A program made the position numbers and the translations under genes. Below, one piece after another: positions 47,501-56,607 of a stretch of DNA of 64,000 bases (its first letter is position 1; each line of letters starts with the position of its first letter). Origin of the DNA: Selaginella moellendorffii. Taxonomy: Eukaryota; Streptophyta; Lycopodiopsida; Selaginellales; Selaginellaceae. The notes below the pieces were generated by a model. It worked only from the letters and a program-made list of their open reading frames with translations, was not told where the DNA came from and ran no database searches. The stretch lies in the NCBI RefSeq assembly GCF_000143415.4, contig NW_003314329.1, forward strand, positions 747,431 through 811,430. Reading direction: 5' to 3'.

Positions 47501-49477
47501 CAACCCCTTCACTAGTTTATATTGGCTTAAGAAAACAGAATGGTTTTTGGGCAAAGTGATCAATACATCAGCTATTGGAAAAACATAGAAAATTTGTGGA
47601 AAAATTTCCATCCCAAAGAAAGAATAACTCTAAATCCAAGAATGCAAACTTTCAAGACTCAATCAACTTCTTTTTACCAACAACTTCACATAGGTTCATC
47701 TTAACATAAATTCTCATAGCCAACAGTATATCTAAGCATCGAACATCTTTGCACATACTTCCAACATCTAATACCGACATCCACAAAATGCAAAAATGAA
47801 TATCCAAGGCTTAATCACGAAAACCATATCTTTGGATATCCATATTGTACTAACACTCTTCTTCAACCACCTTCAAGATCCGATGTAAAGCTAAAACACT
47901 AATAAAAAAATTAACATGGAAAATCAAGGTCTAAGGAGAATTCCTCATCACTTGAAATAACAATGTCACTTCCACTAACATAAATGCTAGCGATGTCAAT
48001 GCCTCAACTACACACCTTCTCCATCTAATAATCTATTCTAAGTGCTAATAGATCAACTGACAAGCCATACAAGTCAATCGACAAGTGAATATTATAACCC
48101 TTTCCAACACCTCAATGGGCAAACTCAAGGAACCAAGGTACCAACATAAGCTTAGTATATCATTGATTGCCATAAAGAATCTAGTCAAAGCTACTACAGT
48201 GCTACTATATGTAAGTAGACTAGCTTTACCATCGACGGTTGATCATTGTTTAACCAAGCAACTTCATAATCATATTGCTCACTATGACATGGATATAATA
48301 TAAGAATCACAATGACTTGATTATCAATTGAGCAACACCACGAACAATGCCTATATCATTACTACAAAGGTTTATGTAAATATCAAGTGTCAACTCAATT
48401 CAACAAAATGCAACATAAATACCACACTCCACCAATAGAGATTTTCAACACCCAACACCACTAACTTTTGTTTATAACATGAACAAGCTTATGCCACTCT
48501 CTTTTTGACCTAACTCAACACTAATCCAACACCAAGTTACTCAAGGAGCAATAGCAAGGTTCTCCGGAAAAGAATTGAGCATTGAAATCCAAGTCTTCAA
48601 TAGCAAGCCTAGACAAAATGGCATAGTACTTCATCGTTATCCATCCCACAACTCATCATTTGTAACACCATCATTTCCAACCTACATCAAGATAGGGACT
48701 TTTGATTGCATGATGTGAATATGAGCAATGAGTTAACACTTCATTGCAGATCATCTCTCCAAGAAAAGAAAATGATTTACATATTTGATCCTTCATCCCT
48801 GATGACTCTCTTTTTGGTCTTATCTTTGACCAAACCTCAAGTTTGCATTCGCATTGCTTTCAGTCTAATCCAAGAAAAGTTTATAAAAGAGCATAGCAAT
48901 GACTACTTTGACCAATAGACTAATCCCTATAGTTTTGATTGATCCACTTATAATCATGCCTAGGAAGGATTTACTAGTGCTATGCTAAATAGCTACGAAC
49001 CAATCTATTTGCCACTCATAGCAAACCTAGGGGAGGTTTACTTTTTCCCACAGTACATGGAACAATTCATAGAACCACCGATAAGCTAACATTGATCTTG
49101 CCAACGCAAAGTGTAACATTGAGTTATTAATGTGCCTCTCTCACGAACCCAAGCGCAAACTCGTGCAAAAATAGAACATTTCAAATCCATCTTGCCAACT
49201 CAAAGTGTAGCCTTGAGTTGCTTACATGCCTCACTCACGAGCCCAAGCACAAACTCATGCAAAAGAAACTTCTCAATCCTTCTTATAAGCCCAAGAGCAA
49301 GCTCATATAATTTAGTACAAAAAGGTAACCAAATTTTATACCTAAGGAATGATTGCGAAGTCCTAGCACCCAACATGTACCCACTTGGATCATCGTTTTC
49401 ATCTTTGCATATGCAATGAGACTAATTGCTCAATCTCATTGAATAGTACTTGCTAAAACTCATTCTCTAATACCAAA
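44543..49477 (-). repeat. LARD interior, about 4.9 kb, non-coding
   Basis: AT-rich with stops in all frames. Part (46930-48625) also occurs inverted at 15720-17407, so it is a repeated family, not unique host DNA. I see no tRNA, rRNA or gene in it. Confidence 0.8.
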
Positions 49478-50598
49478 TGTAGCACATGTGGTTTTTACTC
49501 TTTATCCTATGGTGATTTACCATAGGATAACACCATGAAGCGGAACCTAAACCCTCCATATGCCACGTGTCACATGCCATGTGTCCAAAGGATAGTGACG
49601 TGGAACTTGAGTTTCAAAGCCTTGGGCCATTAAACGAAGTTGCAGAGCCAAACTTTTAGACATGGAGCCAAGGAGTGATAGAACTAGACTATGGAGCAAC
49701 TCCCAAGCATATAGCCCAAAGAGCGAAAGGACAAGACCACAGAGCAACTTGGAATAGTCCTAGAGCATCCAGCATCCCAATGCCAAAACTAGCACGCAAA
49801 ACAGAGCCAAATGGAATTTGGTGCTTTTTCAATATACTAATGGCCTAACGTGAAGATATGGGTACTCCACCAACTAGCATGGTATAGAACTTGGGCTTAG
49901 ACCCAAGCTAGACGTAGAACAAAGACAGGCACGCAAGCAGAAGTTAGACTATACCTCAAGTTGGTCAACCATGCCCAACTATCCCTACTATACATTTGGA
50001 ACCCCCCCCCCCCCCCCCCCCCCACTAGGAAGACGCTTTAAACTTTAAGCCCAAGCCACCCTTAGTACCAGAAGTTAGTCTTTGGGACAAGCTCGAAACT
50101 TATTAAATATGAAATGTCCCTAGATTGTTAATTTGGACACGGGATAAACACCATTGTGTTTAGGTTAATCTCTACATTCTAGAGATATGCCAAATGAGTA
50201 AATCTAGATACTTTCCATAAATAGCATTTGGGACTGAAATGAGATTAACACAAAGGGCATGATAGCGAAGGTGTTTGGTAGACACAATAAGCTATCATCT
50301 AATGATATTGAGGGACTATTCTCAATACATGAGGGTTCTTGTCAAGCCATGCAAGAAAGAACAAAAGAGAACTAAAAAACCAGGCTAAATATGCTTAGCT
50401 AAATAGACACTTAAGAATTTCGTCCTTATGCTCATCTGGCCAAGTACAGATGCAAAATCCAATTTACTAACACTTGAACAAAATGGATTAATAAAGGGTC
50501 TAGCAATACAGACCTCCTGCCATCATGGCAGTAAAGAAAGAATATCCAAAAGGACAGCTAACAGATAACTTTTGATACCTAAAGTCACATTTGCAACA
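49478..50598 (-). repeat. 5' LTR of LARD (right)
   Basis: 1121 bp starting TGTAGCACATGTGG on plus and ending CATTTGCAACA; a 22-bp poly-C run at 50002-50023 follows TACTATACATTTGGAA. Confidence 0.85.
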
Positions 50599-51709
50599 CT
50601 GACTACTCAAAATGTATAAAGGCAACTCCATAGTGAGGATATCCAAGAGAGTAAAAACTTGATTTCCAATTACCTTACTTCTTGTAATTTGGTTATAGAT
50701 GTCGGAGAAACCAGCCAACACTCTATATGCTGATGTATAAATTCATTCTTTCCATCCCTCCCCACTGCTACAGAGGATGACCTCCAAGAGTTATCTTTAT
50801 CGGCTTCATATAAACAAGCATGAAAAAAAATATATATTAACTTTAATATTTCTCGGTTTTGAACACTATTCAGGTTCACCCTCTTTCTCCTATAAGAAGT
50901 GTTGGCAACGTGGAAATAGTTATTAGGGACTACTTTTAGCTTTCCAACGACGTGAGATGAGAGTCTTTTATGTTCCATAGATGGATGCAAGGATTAGGAA
51001 TGAACAATACCTTCGGCATCGACCTTGTGTTCTTTGACTTGCCTAATGGGTTAGCATCTTTACAAGGCGACACTTCATCTTGGAACATCCTTCAATTAGA
51101 CCATATTTCTCAAGCGGTGGATGTGGCATCCAAGGTGTTGCGATATAAGGGCATTATGTTAGTCATTCTTCCCTATTCTTTATTTTATGTCTTCTTGCAA
51201 TGATGGCAGAGAATGATGACTCTAGATTGGTTGGGTTTGCATCAAGCTGCCTACTCTCAAACATTCCAGTCGAAACAAAAGGAGTAGGTGGCCGACTCCA
51301 AAAGGTTTGCATTTCCTTATTTTTTATATCTTAAATTGATTGCCTCTTTTCATTGTAGGTTTTAGCATTAAACTATGATGCTCTTTGCTATTACTCTTGT
51401 TGTCACAGTATTACACAAGCTGATGAGCATGTAGGTTTAGCATTGCTAAGATATAATAGCTCAACAAATATCATCCCAAATGTCATCGACAAGGACCATC
51501 ATATAAAGTTTCCTGGCTATCGACACCATTCACCAAGGGTCATGCAAATCCTTTTAGAGTTGTTTTGTCCTCTTAAGAGGATTGTGCTTGATGCTACAAC
51601 AAGCTTTGGTTCAATAGTGCTAGTGGCTAAAGAAATTGGCTATGTAATTTTTGCACTAGAGAAGGAGAGTGCATTTAAAGGTGTTCTTGGGACATTTCAT
51701 AACAGGTGA
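50599..51709 (+). pseudogene. Methyltransferase-like relic gene, fragment 3: beta-class N4/N6 DNA methylase-like motifs
   Basis: Continues the interrupted exon (CCC-TGAC joins in frame) with scattered stops to about 50818. After an acceptor at about 50872 one frame reads ...FHRWMQGLGMNNTFGIDLVF and FDLPNGLASLQGD, then VASKVLRYKGIMLVILP. FDLPNG at 51034-51051 sits where amino-methyltransferases have DPPY (motif IV). The last exon (51359-51709) holds GYRHHSPRVMQILLELFCPL and RIVLDATTSFGSIVLVAKEI then GYVIFALEKE, the layout of motif X/I (VLDPF-G-G-T..AA...G...IG-E). Order IV before I is that of beta-class enzymes. The frame ends at a TGA at 51707. Several stops and altered catalytic residues mean it is dead or was already non-catalytic. 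Confidence 0.6.
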
Positions 51710-52109
51710 TACTAAAGTAAATTTCTCATTATAGTAATTCCATCATAGTTGTGTGGATTGATGATGTGGGCTATAATTTGCCATGTTATGCACAAGCAAT
51801 GGTATAAACTTATATATAACAAGAGCCCACAATTAAAGAGCATAATATTATACAAACTCCTCCTTTTATGGATGTGGATGCTAAGGAAGACTAAGTTTAG
51901 TTTTTTTTTCAGTTGAATTTTTTAATGGTATTATAGAGTTTCTTCTTTGACTTATGATATTTATTTTCTTATTGGACTTATATTATTTAGCTTTTTCTTG
52001 GACTGAAAATATGTCATTCATTCCGAACTAATCATTTGAACATTAACTTTTGTATTTAGTGAATTATATTAACTTTCATTGACTTGAACTCAGCTTGAGC
52101 TCAACTCAA

Positions 52110-53470
52110 AAACTACCCAACCCCTTTAATACCACATTTGCAGCCAACTAGTGCTCTATCCCCAACCAGTTCAACCAATTTATGTCCCCATCTATGCATG
52201 GGACTGTAGTTCATCTTTCATTGCCTCAATCCACTTTTCAGCATCTGGATATAGCTTTTGTGGTTCTTTAATAGTTGAAGCTACAGTTCATAAGTTTGTC
52301 TGGAAACTCGAGTGGGCCTTCCCACTGCCAGTACGACCATACACCCTTGCATCAAAAGGTAATTCTCTGGTGAGACGCTCCACTTTAGGAGCGCGGTGGT
52401 GAAGTGATCGGTGTGCTAAGTGGTAGAGGCTCATCTGTGAACTCAGGTCATGTTGGGACTCTGTTGCATGTTCAGGCTGGTGTTCTGGACTTTTTCATCA
52501 TCAACATCATCCTCCCAGATCCACCCAACTATTAATTTTCATCAGTACTTCTGCTGTGATTTGTTTCCTGGGTCGTTGCTTCAGCAAAATTCACATCAGT
52601 CTTGACTTCTACCCTTCTGAGAAGCGGATCAAACAGGCGATACCCCTTCATACCCGACCAAATACATTAGTCTGCTTCGAAAATCAATGTATCTCCAATT
52701 TTCTTGGCAAAAGCAAAACAGCCATAGCGTTGTAGAAAACTCACATTCTGAAGTTTTCCTGTCCAAGATTCTTCAGGAATCATGCCAGGTTTTGTTGACG
52801 GAATTCTGTTCTGAACAAAGACAGCAGTCTGTACTGCTTCAGCCCGAAGTCCAGATGATGAGAGCCATGTGCGTACTGAGTTCATAATGGTGCGGTTCTT
52901 TCGTTCAGACACTCCGTTTTGTTGAGGAGCTGCGTTGATGAATTATATCCTTTTGTCCACAGAAATCTTCAAAAGCTGTGGACCTGAGTCTGTGCGGATA
53001 CACTTAAATTTTCTGCCGGTTTGAGTCTCAGCTTGAGAAACAAAGTCTTGGAAGCATTCCAGAGTCTGTGATTTCATATGTTCTCTTGGCAATAAATAGT
53101 AAAAAATAGCGCTTGCATCCAACACGCATAGGGCCACAAAGATCACTATGAACCAGGTCAAGGGGTTCATGTGTAAGCACAGGAAGTCTGTCACCCCTGT
53201 GTTCTTGGCAAGCAGAGTTTCCACCCTCTTGTTCACAGGCTGAAGTACGTCCTTGATCCCATCAACCAGATTTGATTGTTGCATGGAGAGTAGCGTTTTG
53301 TGGTTCACGTGATCATGCCAAGTATCAGTTGTCTCTAGTAGACAGCTTGCAGGAGATGTGGATTTGCTGGAGGAGCTGGTATACTCATAGAGATTGCCTG
53401 TACGTGGAGCCGAAAACACAATATTACCATTGTGCCATTCTCTATGATTATAATGTTCTTTGATGTGATT
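52110..53470 (-). pseudogene. Ty1/copia pol remnant (GAG-pre-integrase, integrase, RT start)
   Basis: Leftward: WHDHVNHKTLLSMQQSN (GAG-pre-integrase), CFQDFVSQAETQTGRKFKCI and RTDSGPQ (integrase core), then QQNGVSERKNRTIMNSVRTW, AVFVQNRIPSTK and GCFAFAKKIGD. Next is the copia-typical YRLFDPLLRRVEVKTDVNF. The RT start reads VASTIKEPQKLYPDAEKWIE, then RALVGCK near 52120. Several stops and no LTRs seen. It ends where the methyltransferase-like relic's flank begins. Confidence 0.85.
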
Positions 53471-53897
53471 CCAGGGGACAATGTAGAACCAGTCCCATGC
53501 TTCCTGCGTATCAAAGATGAGCTCTTGTAAAATAGCAGCTTAATTACCTCTGCTCCTAGAGTAACTGATTTCTCAATCAGCAGAATGTGAGATGAAGCCT
53601 AAGAAGTCAGAGTCTGAGATGTACTGGTAATGCTAAGCAAACTGCAATTGGCTGAGGCATAGCATCCCATGTAGTAACAACATCATTGTCGAGTTCTTTA
53701 GTGAGGTCCTCTCCTTTGTTGATTGGTATAAGGCTTCTTCTTTGATAACTTTCTGTAGTTGTCACTAATTTGGTCCCATAGAACCACTGTACGTGTTCTG
53801 TATAGAAGTATGAAACAACCAAACTTTGTGGAAAATCATCACGCGCGAACGCCTCCCACACATACCATGACATGGATGACGATGCTTGACACCATTA

Positions 53898-54610
53898 TTA
53901 CCAGTAGTCACCACATGAGCAGCTTCTATCCCTGTGAACATGTAGTCATGAAACCTCGGTGTTCCACTGGTGGCAGTCATCACAAGTTCCTAATGATCCT
54001 GATAGTGAAAGCCATAGGCAGCCTCTCGCTGTGCCTGCAGAGCTCCTCCTCTCCAATATGATCAACGTTGTGCAGAACGTTCCCGGCATAATCAGCTGCA
54101 GCTGCTCTTGAGAACCATAGATAAGTTCCTTAAGCTTGCTTCAATCTCAAGACTTTGCGGGTGATTCTGACTGCGGGCATCTCCAGCAAAGAACTTGGGA
54201 AAAATACTAGCTTTGTCACCTCATCGAGGCTCATTTCAGGCTTTCTCAAAGCTCCTGCTTCAACTCTTAAGCCTTTTTACTGTAGGCTGCTCCTTTCACA
54301 TTCCTAAGGAACATTAGCCTCCAAACGCAAAAGAGGTTCAAATGCAACCTTTCCCACCTCTATGTTCCTCCAACTGTTGTATGCCCCTAAACTGTTCACC
54401 AAGTGGCAGCATTCGGTTCAAAAGGCAACTCTTCGATCGTTTCCGGATCCAGAGCCGTTTTGAGCTCGTTGACACGACAGAGAATGTCCACCATGTAATG
54501 GAAATGCTTCGTGTCTCGCTTGATCCCGAATTTAGACTCCAACGACTCAAATTAGGACCTTCCTTGATCAACAAGACCAGCATGGCTGCATGCCGCTAGA
54601 AAGCAGAGCA
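53898..54610 (-). pseudogene. PPR-DYW protein C-terminus, pseudogene
   Basis: Read on the minus strand through frame changes. FLAACSHAGLVDQGRS (54605) and SKFGIKRDTKHFHYMVDILC lead to PFEPNAATW and the E-motif-like NSWRNIEVGKVAFEPLLRLE. DYW-domain pieces follow: FFAGDAR, LHNVDHIGEEELCRHSERLP with the HSER zinc site, IRIIRNL, CDDCH. It ends with the diagnostic CSCGDYW and a stop at 53898-53900. DYW domains are the cytidine deaminases of plant organelle RNA editing. Multiple stops and frameshifts make this copy dead. Its upstream part is cut off at the copia LTR near 54610. Confidence 0.82.
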
Positions 54611-54740
54611 AAGTGGACGTAATAAATCAGATCAGAGTGAAGAAGAATAGAAATTAAAGTAGTTGGTAGATAGAACAAACGGTAGGATAAATCATGTATA
54701 TATAACAGAGTTACCCTACGATGGGTTTCTTCACCCAACA
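54611..54740 (+). repeat. Copia LTR, 3' end (5' truncated)
   Basis: Ends GGGTTTCTTCACCCAACA directly before a perfect primer site. A TATATATAACAGAG motif lies about 40 bp upstream of the end. The start of the LTR is missing at the junction with the PPR pseudogene. Confidence 0.7.
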
Positions 54741-54753
54741 TGGTATCAGAGCT
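54741..54753 (+). other. Primer-binding site TGGTATCAGAGCT
   Basis: Exact consensus Met-tRNA primer site, adjacent to the LTR end at 54740. Confidence 0.88.
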
Positions 54754-54901
54754 GTGTTCACAGGTCACTTGCCACACGGCAAAACCCAGACATTGGCGCA
54801 CTAGAAAATCCACGTGACTGCAAAAAGTTGTTAAAAGCCTGCAAGATCCACAAGATGAAAGATTACAAAATATAATTAAAGCAACGAATCACTTCTGATT
54901 C

Positions 54902-55400
54902 ATGGCTGTGCTGGTGCGCCATGCCCGATTGATGGCCTGGTTTGCGCTGATTCTGGTACTGCCGCTGTCTTTTGCGCTGCTGGGGCACACGCTATCCGCT
55001 GCTCAACCGGATACGGCTCAACAAGGAGATGCTTGCGGTGGAGAGGAGCGAGGGGCACAGCGAGGCCACGCGGAGGGAGCTCTACTCGGAGCTTGGCATC
55101 CTGCTCGCCTACCTCGTCTTCGTGCTCGCCTTCTCGCTGCTGTCCACGGCGGCGGTGGTGTACAGCGTAGCATGCATATACGTGGACAAGAGCGTGACGG
55201 TGGCCAAGGTACTAGGCGTGGTGCCCCGGGTGTGGAAGCGGCTCATGGTAACGTTCCTCATCATGTTTGCGTACCACGTCACCTTCATCGTCACCGTTGG
55301 GCTGCTGGTGGTGGCGCTGGGCAGCGTGCCCGCCCTCTCGTCGCTGCTGCTGCTGTCGCTCGCCTTCTTCGCCCTACAAGGCGCTTTACTCATTGTGACC
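54902..55400 (+). pseudogene. Captured multi-pass membrane-protein gene fragment inside a copia element
   Basis: GC-rich stretch between copia primer site and copia pol. Frame 1 starts MAVLVRHARLMAWFALILVL and PLSFALLGHTL. A shift near 54990 leads to PLLNRIRLNKEMLAVER, ELYSELGILLAYLVFVLAFS, LLSTAAVVYSVACIYVDKSV and WKRLMVTFLIMFAYHVTFIV, then more hydrophobic sequence. About five predicted membrane helices match my recollection of an uncharacterised plant multi-pass membrane family (LPLSFA..LH / LLSTAAVV..VA / VWKRLMVTF). It then merges into a Ser/Pro-rich copia pol linker at about 55400. The frameshift argues it is not functional. Host-gene capture (transduplication) is the likely origin. Confidence 0.6.
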
Positions 55401-55795
55401 ACCCATCTACCAATGCTCTACCAGATCCTCCCTCAACATCCTCTGAAACACCACCCCTTGTCAGTCCTGCTCCGACCCCATTGTTTTCCCCATCCATTGC
55501 ACATTCTTCAAACACAGAACCAGCACCTGTAACCTACAGAGAAGATACAGGTATCCCGGTTCAAGGCACACCTAGTTGCTCGTGGATTCTCTCAATTCTA
55601 CTTTGATGAAACGTTTTCTCCTGTGGGCAGGCTGACCTGGGCACTTGCAACAGCGCATGATTGGGATCTCGCTCAAATGGATGTGAAGAGTGCTTTTCTC
55701 CAAGGGAAACTTGTATATATGCGCCTTCCAGATGGCAAACATGTCGTGGCCTCAAACACCTTCAGAGAAGAACTTACGCCAGCAGAGCTCCTTTG
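55400..55795 (+). pseudogene. Copia RT fragment
   Basis: A Ser/Pro-rich linker (PSTSSETPPLVSPAPTP) is followed by RT: FKAHLVARGFSQ, FDETFSPVGR, LAQMDVKSAFLQGKL, MRLPDGKHV. It breaks off after about 80 residues. The open frame runs without a stop into exon 1 of the next gene, so the copia remnant ends within about 40 bp of that ATG. Confidence 0.85.
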
Positions 55796-55832
55796 TTTGG
55801 TTTTTTCAATTTTAGGGTTTCTAAAGGTGCAA

Positions 55833-56480
55833 ATGACTCTATGTCCACGCACTTTCTGTGCTAGTTCGCCATGGCAGCCTCTCTTCGCGAGCGACACTCG
55901 CCCAGTAATCCTTTTCGATGGTACGCACAAGCACAGCAATCCAATTCTCTCGATTTTGATCGAGAAATTGTGTTCTCCCCTTTCAGGTGTTTGCAACCTC
56001 TGCAATGGCGGCGTGAATTTCGTTCTTGACAGGGACCCTCGCGCTCGCCTGCGATTCGCGGCACTCCAGAGCAACGCAGGGAGGGCTCTGCTCGAGAAAT
56101 CTGGACGCTCTCGCGATGATATCTCTAGCATCGTCCTCGTTGAGAAACAGAGGTATAACCATATCTCTTCTTTCCTCGCGATATCTGAGAGAGATTTTCA
56201 CTTGCTAGATCTTACATCAAGTCGGAAGCAGTGTTGCGAATCGCCCACTACCTAGACGAGCCATATCCATCACTCGCAACTCTTGCATTGCTCTTCCCAC
56301 TGTTAAGTCACTCTCCCTTTCCAAATTCTCTGGAAAATCGGCATAAATCAATCTTGAATTTCCAGCTTTCTCCGAGACCCAACTTACGATTTGATCGCCA
56401 ACAATCGATACTCACTCTTTGGACAGACAAATCACTGCCGAACTTCGGATGAACAGTTCAAAGAACGCTTCTTAAGCTAA
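55833..56480 (+). CDS. DCC-family (DUF393) thiol-disulfide-type protein, 4 exons, 153 aa
   Basis: Exons 55833-55920, 55987-56152, 56209-56301 and 56366-56480 join with consistent phases (introns 66, 56 and 64 bp, GT-AG). The protein opens with a short, possibly organelle-targeting leader and PVILFDG. Across intron 1 it reads VCNLCNGGVNFVLDRDP, the DGxCxxC motif that names the family. It continues FRFAALQSNAGRALL, SYIKSEAVLRIAHYLDEPYP and FLRDPTYDLIANNRYSLFGQ, matching plant DCC proteins to the end. The two cysteines resemble a thioredoxin-like CxxC; the substrate is unknown. The start is the first ATG after the copia remnant; a longer N-terminus was possibly lost or replaced there. Confidence 0.88.
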
Positions 56481-56607
56481 ACCATTTTAATCTCTTTGAA
56501 GAATAGAGGAACTTCTAGACAAAGAAGAACGAAGACCTCTCTATGTACAGAACAAATCATTCACTCCAATAGGTATAAAATCTAAAAGGATTTCTTCTTC
56601 TCCTTCT

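Larger units (their letters stand above)
43426..50598 (-). mobile_element. Full-length LARD-type non-coding LTR retrotransposon
   Basis: Left LTR 43426-44542 and right LTR 49478-50598 share long identical blocks (for example ATGGTGATTTACCATAGGAT and GCGGAACCTAAACCCTCCAT). Flanks CTAAC (43421-43425) and CTGAC (50599-50603) are a target duplication with one mismatch. A primer-site complement CTCTAATACCAAA abuts the right LTR (49465-49477) and a polypurine-tract complement CTCTCCCCCCC the left LTR (44543 on). The interior, 44543-49477, is AT-rich with no gag or pol. Orientation is minus. It interrupts an exon of the methyltransferase-like relic. Confidence 0.88.

Noticed and set aside
53607-53897. 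88-aa minus-strand ORF after the DYW end
   Set aside because: It lies mostly beyond the DYW stop and shows no family motif; treated as untranslated flank.
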